A DNA stretch of 64,000 bases from Stratiolaelaps scimitus (lineage: Eukaryota > Arthropoda > Arachnida > Mesostigmata > Laelapidae): assembly GCA_019614645.1 (NCBI GenBank), contig JABWDB010000002.1, forward strand, positions 12,995,501-13,059,500, read 5' to 3'. How positions within the stretch are numbered: position 1 is the stretch's first letter; each line of letters starts with the position of its first letter. Below the pieces are notes generated by a model. That model was not told the origin of the DNA and did no database searches. It was given only the letters and a program-made list of their open reading frames with translations. A program made the translations under genes and the position numbers. Positions 1-11,400 of the stretch are shown here, piece after piece.

Positions 1-2600
1 GAGCACTGCCGCAGCTGCCTGCGTCACCGTTTGCGCCATCTAGTGCCGTAAACCGGCCCCTTCAGCTTCTGGTGCTCAGTTAACCAATCAGACGGACCCA
101 TTCACTCCGTCACTCCTCTCCGCCTGACTCAGCCGGCGACATCAGCGTCGTTTCCATGCGCGATGCCAGACCACTGAGTCGGTCGTTGCTGGAGGGGCGA
201 TCGGGGGCGCGGGGTAGCCGTGTGAGGTACTGCTAGGTCTCAACTGGAATCATGGGTGGATACTCTCGCTTTGATCTTCAACCCAATTAACTTCCTTTAC
301 GGAGTCCACTCGTTCAGCACTAACCTAACGGGCTCAGCGAGCGCCCGTACTCGGTTTCCGCCCACAGGTACAAATACGCCCGGGAGGACGGTCAGAACCC
401 ACTGGCCCGGCAGTCGCACATGAGAACGGTGAAGTCGCCCTACTCTCTTTAGGGCATTCGCTTCCGTCGGATGTTCCCACGTTGGATATATGTTTTCCTC
501 TCTCTCTCTCTCCCTCCTTATTCGCCCCATCAAACGTCGCCCTGGCCAGGCATCGTTCTATTTTCATTCTCTCGAGGCGACGGACGTCATGTACATACGC
601 TGTACGCATCGTGAACGTTTGATTTTTTATCAAACAAAATATTCCACTCGTTTATCCTCTATACTCATCTGATGTTCCTCTCCTATTTCTGCTTTTTGCT
701 TTGCCCTCGTTATTTCGGAACAGTTGGGGAACCGCGTTCAGCTTTCGGCTCCCTCTGCCACGGCCCCTCTGAACTATCCCTATTGCCTATAGCTCTCCGG
801 GTAGCGTAAGTCTTATCGCCACCTACAAGGGTAGGAAGTGGAGCGAGCTCGTGCCATATGATCGACCTCGATTTCAGCCATCGCCGCCGTCACATTACGG
901 GGCCACAATCGAGTGAGCCTGCAACATGCTATTTGTATCCATAGTGCACATCTTGTATTTCTTTGCCACCGATGTCCGACGGTATTTTCCTGTCATTAGC
1001 AGGAAAATTCTGCCTATGAGGATTTAATGTTGCTGTGTCTACTGCGCCGCCGCCGCCGTCGCTGCTGCCGTTGTCTGATGTATTTGCAGGGTGCAGAGAC
1101 CCGTTTCATTTAGTAATTTTTGTGTTCCCGAGACGGCATGCCATGTCGATAGCTAGATGATTTCGAAGTCGCAAGCAAGCAATGCTTCCAGCTCAATATA
1201 CAATAGTATAATGTTCGACCTTCTATATGTATTATATTATATCGACACAAAACTAAGCATTAGATGATACCTTATGAGCGGGAACTGTTCTACACATACG
1301 CTATCCTTCATTGCATATCATGTTGGTAACACTAATATTACACTATTAGTGAACTAAGTCAAGTGTGCTTAGCTAACCCGCAAAGTAATATTGCTTTACA
1401 CTTACATATTGCCAATTCGAACAAAAGTCTCTGCAGGTGGTGATGGACGGCAGAATAAAAAGTCTGGCCAAGACGTCAACGGCGCAGCGGCCTTCGTTCC
1501 AGTGCAATTCGTCCGGAGCGTTCGTCGAACTTTCGAATGGAACGAATTTACTACCACCATTGCTTGTAGTGCTAGCGACATAGCCAGAGGCTGAGGAAAG
1601 ACTACAGACATGGCGACGGTATCAGAAATGACCGATGTCACCGGAGTGAGCTGTGGTGGAAATATCCGCTCGCTGTGAACGAGTCAGGCCAGTATGTGTA
1701 TGATGTGTGTATGATGTGTGTGTGATTTTGTGTGCGATTTTGATCGACATATTGGCGTAATCTTGAGAAAAGTGCTGTTTAATTTGCGAACAATGTCGTC
1801 GCCTTCCTGCTGCGTCTGCCGCTGCTGCCGCCACCGCCGCCGCCGCCGCCGCTGTTCTAACATCTCGAGCAGCGGTGCGGCCGTTTTACTCATCTTCTTC
1901 ATTTTCTCTGTTCGTCTTGGGCGTAAAGGAAGTGCTCGATCAGCCGCATTCGGTGGAAGGCCCCCACCGCACCAGTCCGTCCCTTGCTGCGTTCGACTCC
2001 CCTTTGCCAAATCGCCAGCCTTCAAAGGACGTCGCCAATGTCACGCCGTTCTGTGTCTAGTGCTAGTCGTAGCACCGCTCGTCTACTCGGCTGAGCCGAC
2101 TGCCGGCGACGGCATCTGACCACTCCCACTGGATGCGGGATAGCACAATCTACAGAGCACCTTATCGACCCTCTTCCAGAGAAAATCGTTATATTGTTGG
2201 CGATGAGTGGATGAAACACGAAATGATTACCGTGGACAAGGTTCGACGGTCAGCCGAGATTCAACGAGAACGACAATAACAACGAATATAACATTGGAGA
2301 TTCGTACAGAATGAAAGGACACATAGTTAATTGTATATTGTAATTGTACGCATATGTGAAGAGAATCTGCGTATGACCCCATGTCTACCTAAATCTATAC
2401 TGGTGCATGCGGCTGGCGGCATTGAATTCACAGTGGATATGAAGATATAATAAATACAAACATAGATCCGTCGGATGCAAACAAACACGTGGTCTTTCGA
2501 CGCTCGCGCAGCACCCTGCCGATAGAACGTGTCTACGAAACGTATACTATGAGTAGCAGGCACCCAACCCCATCGTTCGGTATAAGGTCAACTTGCGTTA
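1..2600. other. Gene-free stretch, mixed composition
   Basis: No recognisable gene. It holds a short CT run near 498-513, a (GCC)n cluster at about 1044-1070 and a longer (CCG)n tract at 1827-1853. Open frames here are short or begin at GTG/TTG. One frame through the CCG tract ends near 2117 with a hydrophobic stretch (residues like AVLCLVLVVAPLVYSAEP) that resembles a signal peptide. It follows an arginine-rich repeat translation, so I do not call it a gene. Confidence 0.5.
1827..1853. repeat. (CCG)n microsatellite
   Basis: Nearly uninterrupted CCG/GCC units, preceded by CTG/CCG mixed triplets. In one frame it translates as a run of arginines, which explains the apparent open frame here. 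Confidence 0.85.
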
Positions 2601-2931
2601 GTCTTTGGCTACAGCGTCGGTCGGTGGCAGAACGTGTGTCCTATTCCATCACGTGAGAGTGCCCACTGCGAGCCTGGCTGGCTTGCCCCTTCTCTATTTA
2701 GTACCGACGGCGGTTATCTGCGTTGTTCGCCCTCCGTGCGTCTATCTGTGCATCCGACTCGCTGTGGCTCGCGGTTGGCGTGCGGCCGGACAGCGAGCCG
2801 GCTACAGATCGGGTGCGCTGCCCATCTGGAATCATCATCAAAGCTCTCCATCATCGCGCAATTAGGCGATGGCCGATCAGTAAGTACGTCGGCCTCGGCC
2901 TACGCGTCCTATCGGCCGTCGGCGTCGTCGA

Positions 2932-2951
2932 CTGGCCGGCCGGCCGGCCAG
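2932..2951. repeat. 20-bp perfect GGCC palindrome
   Basis: The sequence ctggccggccggccggccag equals its own reverse complement, so it can extrude or fold as a GC-only hairpin. It sits in a GC-rich island. No function can be assigned. Confidence 0.8.
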
Positions 2952-5670
2952 CCAGACACAAGCGGGCCTGGCAGAGCTTCGGGGGGAGATCGGTCTGCCG
3001 ACGCAGAGTAAACGAAGTGCGTATAGTGGATGAGGTGGGATCAGTTTGCCTGAACGATAGTGGGGGGTGACCGCCGATTCAGCTCAGGCCCTTGCGTGGA
3101 AGAACAACAAGACGTGATAAGGCAGGACATGCTACGAGGGGTTGCGCTATCCTACCGTAGCAAGAAGAACAACCACCACTGTTGACGCGACGGTGGCCAT
3201 CGCTGTGACAATGTCCGCGGTGGCTTGCAGCGTGGATGGGTGCCTGAGGCAGGCGACGCCAAGCGAAGCTGGTCGATCTAGAGCACGATCGTTTCCTATC
3301 TCAGAAGAGGTAGAGTGGTCTTGGTAGCCACATATAAGACGAGTGGGGACTACGGTACGTGGGCGGCGTATGGCCATGGCGGTGAGGGTGGCGGCGGCGG
3401 TGATGGTCTCTGCGCGTCCACTTAGCTCGTCGTCGATTGGTTCCGCGACTGCTTGAGCCTGGAGTAGTTAGTGGCTTATCAGTCGTCCGACCCTTCTCTC
3501 CGTTTCGGCCATTTCTAGTTGGTTAGAAATTAGTATAATTGTTCGTGTTACACGCGCGTACGCCACGCTATCGCGCCTTTGCAGACACATATATTAGGCT
3601 ATTAGCAGAAGAAGCGGCGGCAACGGGCTCGTTTAGAGAAAAAAACCACGTCCTGAACAGCCGAGTAGGCTAAGTGATGTATGACTGTTCGCACGACGCC
3701 GTTCTCGAAATCCTATAAGTACTATAGGATGTAGGTCTGGGTGCTTTAATGTGTCTCTAGGTTCGTAGATTCGTGTAACTCGACAGCGATACGATTTACG
3801 GATCAACCCTATTCTGAATGGGCAGGATGCTGCCTCTAGTAGACGCAATTTATGTTAAACTAGCGCGTTACACCGGTTTAGAATTCGCGTAGCATATTTA
3901 CGAAATCATAGACATTTCGCTAAGGTGTCTCATGCAGCCTACAATGGGTTGCCATCACACGGTCACGGCATGAAACAAAACGCTGCGCAGTAACGCCCTT
4001 TTGATATTAACACAGTGGGAGTGAGTTCGCCCGTTGTGACGAAGAGTCGGCCGACCCGCCACGGGACGCGGTAAGCCGCTGTAGGATTGTGGATTGCGAT
4101 GCGACAAAGTTAGAGAGAGACGTCGAGACTGCCAGGCGACAAGGCCCCGGGACCTTCTTCGTTCGGCAAGACTTCCTTAGCGTTTCCCATCGCGCCTTCA
4201 ACGTTAGCCCCCCATCTCCTATCCGTTTCTCGCATCCAGTGCGGCCCTGTTAGGAGCGACCCTGCCTGCCCTTCTCATGGGGGCTCCGGCGTTCTTCGTC
4301 CCCTTCTCACGGAGCAGCGTCACATCGGCAGGCAGCGTGTGAGCGGAAGACATGTGAGAGATATCCTGAAGGTTGCACAAAAAGGAAAAGACGACAGCCC
4401 CCGACCCCCCCCAAGACACGAGGTAATGAGAAGAAGGAGAAGAAAAGGGAGTCAGCTGAAAGGCAAATGGGACTAACCCCCCGCCCTCCCGCGCGCTGCC
4501 GTTGTCGCTGCTACTTGGTGAACAGCGAACAACGAAGAGTAGGGATTGAGCGCTGGGGGTTGGGTTAGAACATCCAGAGCTCTAGGCGCACAACTCCCGT
4601 GTCCCCGCAAAACCCCTCGGCCGCCGTGTGGCCGCCTGTCGGGCGTGAGACGGCAGACAGTGACATAGGCGGCAGTGTCAAAGCGTCTCCTTGTGTGCTG
4701 ATTGTGGATGTTGCGGGTAGTAGATGCCGCAGGGAATCCTAATGGTCCTAAATAAATGCTCTGCTCGCAGAGCATCGGAGCACCAGCGATGGCGAACTGA
4801 CGCAGCTTGATCACGGTGCCGGTCGGACCCGCAAGAGCATTTCGCCCCTCCACGGCAGGCCGCACCTGCAACGAGTGTAACCTACTACTGATATACACAC
4901 AGAGTGTGTGTGTGTATAGGGGCTAGGTCGCTCAATCGGTTCGTACTGCCGATCGATCTGTCGGCTGATAGAGTCTGGTCAGGTCAGGCAGGTGTTGTCC
5001 TTGCGGAAGGAGTTTCGGCAAGGCACGGCATAGAGGTGAACGAAGAGAGATGAAGAGGAGCATCTATGCGGAGCAATACATTGCCTGACTGCGGGCAGTC
5101 TGTGGAGAGTGACAGCGACACGCCGGCCACAGTCGCGGGGAATCGTCGGAAACAGCTTGCTTCAGATGTGTCTAGCTGGCTGGTTTGATCTTTTGGCCAA
5201 TACAAATCGTGCAACGGAGGAAACTCACAAGTATACAGTGAACGTCTGACAACGACATGGGTCGGCCCTCCGTCGTGTCGTCCGCCCAGCGACTTCACAG
5301 TGTATCCAGTGTCCTTTTACTTATTAGCGGCATCAGTGTCGGTTCATTCAGAAGTATTAGATAGTCGGACGGGCGAGCGGAATAACGTGGGATAAAGGCA
5401 AAGAAAAAGCGACCGAAGAAAGAAATCAGTCGGACTTCGTCCCTTCTTGGCTAACGAGAAGGGCTGGCGTAGGCGATGAGGCATTCGGCCTCCAGTATCT
5501 TTTCGCTCCTGCCGTCCGCTTTTCTTTGGACTGTCGGCATCAACGAGTGAGTGGCCGACATTAAGTGCTAATGTGTCGGGCGGTCGTCTGCTGTAGTTCG
5601 CTCACACGAAGACGCACTGCCGTAATATACCACAGTATCACCATACATACATGTGTCTACGTGTGTGTAC

Positions 5671-5688
5671 ATATATATATATATATAT
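5671..5688. repeat. (AT)9 microsatellite
   Basis: Perfect alternating AT, preceded by GT-rich sequence. Confidence 0.85.
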
Positions 5689-6037
5689 GGTACCATTTAC
5701 CTGAATGCATCCGCATTACGCACTTCCCGCTTCGTGTACCCCTTTCTATCCAGATGTACCTTAAATATAGATATATGGTCCTTGGTTCACCTGAGGACCG
5801 CCTCTTTATCAGGCCGAGCACCCACTGAACAGCATACGGACCTGTATTCCCGGTGCAGGCGGTCACTCCAGGGAAGAGGTGCAGTTCCAGTGTTCGTTTA
5901 TTTCCTGTGCCACCACTGTTAGTGTCTGTCTACGTCTTCTTTTATTCTAATTACCGCTTGCCACCCACCTTGTTCAGTTGCGAGTTGGCGCTATCGAGAT
6001 TCGCTCAAGTGCCCTGCATCGCAGGGGGATCGTAGTC

Positions 6038-6050
6038 GGGGGGGGGGGGG
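6038..6050. repeat. 13-base G homopolymer
   Basis: Thirteen consecutive G residues. Such tracts are error-prone in sequencing, so the exact length is uncertain. Confidence 0.85.
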
Positions 6051-6925
6051 TGTCTGCACTATTATACAATAGCGTGATGTGCCGGACGCTATGGGGGCAG
6101 GCGAATGGTGACCAGGCGACTCAACTTCTGCCATGCCTCAGGAAATTAATTTGACTCTATCCATCAAGCATCCGCCACCGCTGGGCCCAGTGTACGTTTT
6201 CATTATCAGCGTGTAACAGAAACACCTGTTTCTCTGCTTAGTCGCTCGGTAAAAGTGGCTCGCGGAGTGCTTGGCGGCGACCTCTCATGAGCGAGCACCA
6301 AGTGTGTGAGCCTCGATTGGGCTAGTTGCGACAGGGATTTTTAATCAGAACTCGCTAGGTGGCACAATCCTGCTTTGTTGCATACAGAGTGATGCCGCTA
6401 GTGCTGAATACTTGACAAGTCTCAGACGACAAGTACAAGTGGTCAACGATCTAATAATCATACGCAGTACAGCCTATGACAGTAATCGTAGACAATGCGT
6501 ACACTGCTGACCGTTTTCGGTCGACAACGATGGGAGAACTCGCTCATAATGTTCAGCTCGTGTGTGTCGTTGCTTTCGGAAATAGATGCCAGACCAAGAT
6601 ATCATTGGTACAAATGTCGGCACTCGCCGTGCTAGTGTGCTGCACGTAGCCCCAGCGGTGGCGCAGGCCTCGCGCATCTCTCATAGCCTGCTCTATGGCA
6701 CAGAACTATGATACAGAACTCCGCCCTGCCTCATTCTGTTCAATGCGCCGCGGTTACCAGGAGCCAGGCAGCACCGTACAGCGCGAGTACTGCTGGAACA
6801 CTGCACGGGCACAGCTAACGTTCGTTAGCGTACAATAGCCGCTGTACGTTGAATGGAACGACGCCAGAAGACAACCCACTGGTAGCGAAGCTCCGTCAGG
6901 ACAAAAAACGACACCGACTTTTCTC

Positions 6926-8083
6926 ATGAGAACCCTCGTGCAACCGATGAACCAACGCGACCATACGTACCTCGCACTCAAATGGGCCTTAGCAATCTAT
7001 GGCGTACCGGTGAGCTTTCGGGCGAAAGGCGACCAACCCCCGCGGCAGACACGCATCTATCTGCTACTTGGACTATTTTGGATCGTCGTCACGGCTGAGC
7101 TAGCGTTCTCCGTTATGGAGCATCTTGAAGAGCGCAAAGTGGATCTGAGCTCGACGTCCGTCGCGAGCCTCCTGCTGGGCGTGTCGAACAGCGTAGGCCT
7201 GCTGATCTCCACTAGATTTGTGTTGGGGGAAACGTGGACACTGGGTTTGCTGTTGTGCAATCTGAACATTCGGCAATTCGCCGGCCAACGCCGAGGCCTT
7301 GTGTTTCTCCTGCTGCTAATGTTGTGGTGCTCGCAGGCGGCTCACGCCATTCTCGTCGCCCTGAAAGACGCCCTACTGGGCCGTCACGAGTGGCCCGTAG
7401 CCTGCCTAAAGGCAATTCTTCATGGACTGGTGAACAACCTTATGCACACGGCATTCGTCTACTACATCATCATAACGCTGGCAATTCTCCAGCGTTGCCA
7501 CGATATACAAAGCTCCCTGGTGCGTTACATGGCCCTAACAGAGGAGACGTTCGAGCGAGTCATGTGGAACATAATCGCACAACGTGAGCACTACCGCCGA
7601 AACCTCGACAATGTCAATCGAATCTTTTCATTTGTACTGTTCGTCTACGCGCTAAATACGTTTCTCGAATTTCTCACACTGACTTCCCGCCTGCTCGATT
7701 CGTGCTCGCCGTTCTGGGATCGCGTTCAAAGCATAGCTGTGGTCACCTCTTGCGTTATCCACTGGGGAATATTCTCCTCGATTGGATCGGGTATTCAGCA
7801 TGCACATTGCGACGCGAAGCGCCGGTTGAAGAACGTCGCCCTTGGCAATGATTCGAAACATCTTCAAGTGGAGCAAATCATGCAGCTCAAATCGCTGCTG
7901 GAATACGACCCGGCCCGTGATTCGTTGCTCATCTGGGACACCTTCGAGCTGCAGTATGGCAATATACTGAAAGTGTTTTGCACGATGGTATCAACAATCG
8001 CTGTCATCCTTCAGTTCGATCCCAGGGTGACGAGGTCGTCACTTATGGGAACCGTAGTGCGATGCACGGCAGATCACAACTGA
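6926..8083 (+). CDS. Gustatory receptor-like protein (7tm_7 family), intronless
   Basis: Predicted 385-residue seven-transmembrane protein of the arthropod gustatory receptor family. Members are ligand-gated cation channels in the dendrites of chemosensory neurons; the ligand cannot be predicted. Hydrophobic segments lie at about residues 43-65, 79-97, 123-147, 163-188, 232-254, 267-290 and 346-364. The last segment ends in STIAVILQFD (356-365), which corresponds to the family hallmark T-Y-x5-Q-F near the C-terminus, with isoleucine replacing tyrosine. The segment-5/6 neighbourhood with HCDAKRRL (294-301) and a long intracellular region before segment 7 also fit. Length matches the usual 350-450. 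The whole protein is in one exon, starting at ATG 6926; a second ATG at codon 8 (6947) is an alternative start. About 20 residues follow the Q-F motif, longer than usual; a missed splice near the end could explain this. No similar receptor was found nearby, so this is not a visible tandem cluster. Confidence 0.8.
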   Translation: MRTLVQPMNQRDHTYLALKWALAIYGVPVSFRAKGDQPPRQTRIYLLLGLFWIVVTAELAFSVMEHLEERKVDLSSTSVASLLLGVSNSVGLLISTRFVLGETWTLGLLLCNLNIRQFAGQRRGLVFLLLLMLWCSQAAHAILVALKDALLGRHEWPVACLKAILHGLVNNLMHTAFVYYIIITLAILQRCHDIQSSLVRYMALTEETFERVMWNIIAQREHYRRNLDNVNRIFSFVLFVYALNTFLEFLTLTSRLLDSCSPFWDRVQSIAVVTSCVIHWGIFSSIGSGIQHAHCDAKRRLKNVALGNDSKHLQVEQIMQLKSLLEYDPARDSLLIWDTFELQYGNILKVFCTMVSTIAVILQFDPRVTRSSLMGTVVRCTADHN

Positions 8084-8113
8084 GGGGACCAAGCAAGAAG
8101 CAGCAGCTCGTAT

Positions 8114-8129
8114 TGCTGCTGCTGCTGCT
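8114..8129. repeat. (GCT)n short microsatellite in the receptor 3' region
   Basis: About five CTG/GCT units just downstream of the receptor stop codon, probably within its 3' untranslated region. Confidence 0.7.
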
Positions 8130-8464
8130 CTTGTGTTGAAATCGTTCGCCTGGATTATCCGTTGTTCGCTGCTGCCCTTTGCTAGACTTGCTCCATTTGT
8201 GGTAAGACCATCACGAGCGCGCGATCAAGTTGATGTCAATTGACATGCCAGTCATGGAACACCGCAGTCAAGCTAGTCAACCAGCAAGAGAATTCTACAA
8301 GTTATTAGCCACACTTGCCCAGAAATCACAGGGCGGATCAAACACTCCCATAGAGCACGATCCCATGGGATCGCAACGTTATGTGTTGCCAAATACCCGA
8401 TTACAATGCGGATTCACGTGAGTAGGCTCTCGATGCCCTTCTCTCGCTAGCCCTGTATACTTGA

Positions 8465-8470
8465 AATAAA
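8465..8470 (+). promoter_or_regulatory. Candidate poly(A) signal AATAAA
   Basis: Canonical AATAAA about 380 bp downstream of the receptor stop codon. It is the first canonical hexamer I noticed after the gene on this strand. Use as the real 3' end is inferred. Confidence 0.4.
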
Positions 8471-11400
8471 AGTACGTTGGTGCCTATTTATTTGGTTGAT
8501 CTAACCAACTCCTCTAGCCTCTCGATTGTTCTCATTTCGACACGGCTTCGTTCTCTGTGTGACTCACGTATTTGATACCGTCACTGCGTTTGCGCGTTTC
8601 GGCACCTTCACTGCCGATAAGCGTGCGCGCCTGCTCGTAGTCTCTTCATTTGATCAGCGGCTTTGATGAACCTTGACGACACAAATTAGCTGTTACTCCC
8701 TGCGCTGTATCGATCGAACGAAACAAAATGTATTCAATATATTGTATACTCGGCATTGACGAACGGGGCTGCCAGTTATTATATTCTTGATTCATCATCG
8801 GCTGTGGCATAATGGCTAACGGTATATATTATTGTAATGCAGATACGTCGAATTAATATAATACATGTACATCATCTATGTTAGTAGACGCTGTCTATTC
8901 TGTTAAGTCCCTGTGTCGGGCCATTAGGATTCAAGTAGTTTCAGTAGATAACACCTGTATCTGTAGTAATAAATAGGATTTCTTAATAGCGATAGCTGTC
9001 TACTCTTACTGGCTAGACAAATACACATGATATACATTCGAAGTTGAAGGGCCAAGCTGGGCGAAATGACATATTTTTAAACATGATAATGGATGTTACA
9101 CAAAATTCATACGTGTATTGTACAGTACGCATATGTCTTTTTTCTGATTTCCAATATCGTTCGTAATTGTGGGACATGGTCCGATACTGTTCTTATAATG
9201 GGACATCATTCAAGTTACGAATTCAAGCGAATGCCTATTTTGACTAGGGAACAGATATCTTGTTGGCTTGCAGCCGTCGGGTTAGGTCCATGGCCCTGAT
9301 GCAGTCGGTCTGAATGGTCCGCGATGTCAACTATCCGTTCCCGTCGCAAGCACAGATAATGACCTGACCTTGCACGGAGACCCATAACCACCTACCAACG
9401 AGGGAGCACGACAAACAGATGCGTTTGCAGAGGCCGAAACATTGGCCCTCTGCCCCAGCATGACTCCATCGCTGTCGAGTCAACATGGCGGACGTGACGA
9501 CTATGCCCTCGTAAATATAACGCATATCGAAAAGGACACCTGTCTAATTAATAAGGACTTTAACAAAAATGAACATGAACACGAGATCTTTATGGGAGTA
9601 ATATGAGTTACCGTGTCATGCGTACGTGACGACGATGAATTTGCCGTCGCTAATGCAAACTCGCTTTTGATAGTGTGGCCAGGCCCGAAGATACAAGCGA
9701 CCACAGTGGGACCCCGGGTTCGATTGTCTGAAGAAAGGCAGTGCTCTTCTTAAAATTAATTGAGCTCGAAATTTTAGCGAACAGTACAATTTATTGTGTT
9801 TGTCCAAAGTGAGTATGATCACGCATCCCTCACATTCAAAACTGGTATTTTTCGTATACTCAGACAACATTTATTGTCCATTGCGGAATATTGCTGCTGA
9901 GAGATTTCAGCTCTCGCACAAATATATTTGCAGCCAGATTCACATGTCGATTACACCTTGGACACGCCTATGGAGACTTTTTCAAACTTCAATCGGTACC
10001 AGTAAAAGATGACTTCGCGGTAGCACCAACCTTTGACTTTTACATTCGTTAATCTCTATGGCTGTTACACGAGCTTATGCTCCGTTTAGTTGCTTAATTT
10101 AGTCAAAAGCTCTAAATAACATTTTGAAAGATCCAGCCAACTTCACCTCAACGAAGCAGCTTCTTCTTCTTCTCTCAGAGTATTTCCAGTGCCTAATCAT
10201 TTATTAATGTGGCTCTACAGCTACTCTTTCAGAGTAACCTAAATATGATCAAAATATTATTGAGGAATATCTTCTACCAGCTTCATATAATCGAAAACCT
10301 CCCCTTCCCGGAACCTTCCCTTCGCGGAAAGTCTTCGAGAAGGAAATTTGACGGAACGAAATCAAGTAATCAATTGCAAAAGGCAAATTGTCACAGTATT
10401 AGAAGCTGACTTGATTTGACAGCAGACGCCAGAACGAGTACGTGCCATGTTACCTTAAATCTAGACGTGACCCTGACCCAGGGTCCGGACATATCGATGT
10501 TTGATTCGATAAGATTAGCTGTCTCCTGGGGCCTGCTTTCCGATTTTCGCCTAGAATTCGTAAGTACCCCCGACTTCACACACATACACCACCTCACAGA
10601 ACTACAAACAGTAATAGTCCTGGCTCGCGCATTCGTAGTATTCATTTAAATTTATCGAATCACATTAAGGTCCTTAATGCGTTCCATGGACGTCCGATTT
10701 CCTCTACCCTTTCTATCTTCGCTGAGACCACGGGTATGCTACACGAACTTGTATGCGATATCGGGCACTTCCACGACGGAGGTCTATGATATCATTTGAG
10801 CTCTTCAAAGTTGGCTTCTAGATATTATATCTATCTCATAGAATAGCTCATATGGATGTGGGCCGCTGTAGCCAGTGGGTGCTTATCTCTCGGTCTTGCT
10901 GCCTGCCTCTTTACTCTCGCAGCTACAGCTAGCAAAAAAAAAAAACGCGGCTTAGACAGGCGAGTCGACCTCGTGGCAGTTCGCGGCACGAAGTCTCCTC
11001 GTCCCATGGTATGGCCAGCTAGAGTCGATCGCCTCTATTCGCCCCTCCATTGCTCGATGTTCACCTCCAGCGAAGCAACGTTCCGAATGGTGTGGCGCGC
11101 CTCTACGCGCGTCAGGCTGTCTGTGAGCTGACGATGACGAGGCCGAATACGGCCGCCGACGTCAACGCTATTCGTTATCTCACGTCTCTTCGCTTGCTTG
11201 CTCCCTCCCTCGTTTTCCTTTGCTTTCGCGTATATAGCAACTCTAGGCTGAGTGTTCCTTACGTTGCCTTTCGTCTTTTGTCATGCCGTCTGCATCGGGG
11301 CAGAGGTGGGTTGGGGCATTGGAAGAGATAGAGAATTACAGAGTGGACTGGAGGGAACACGCGAGGACGCCTTCATACCCGCCTGCGTTCGTGGCACCCT

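Larger units (their letters stand above)
2601..6925. other. Gene-free stretch upstream of the receptor gene
   Basis: GC-rich island from about 2600 to 3470, then mixed sequence. Contents seen: a GGCC palindrome at 2932-2951, a (GT)n/(AC)n patch near 4890-4917, an (AT)9 tract at 5671-5688 and a 13-base G tract at 6038-6050. No open frame has a recognisable domain. Any promoter for the gene at 6926 would lie in the last part, but I see no motif strong enough to name. Confidence 0.5.
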
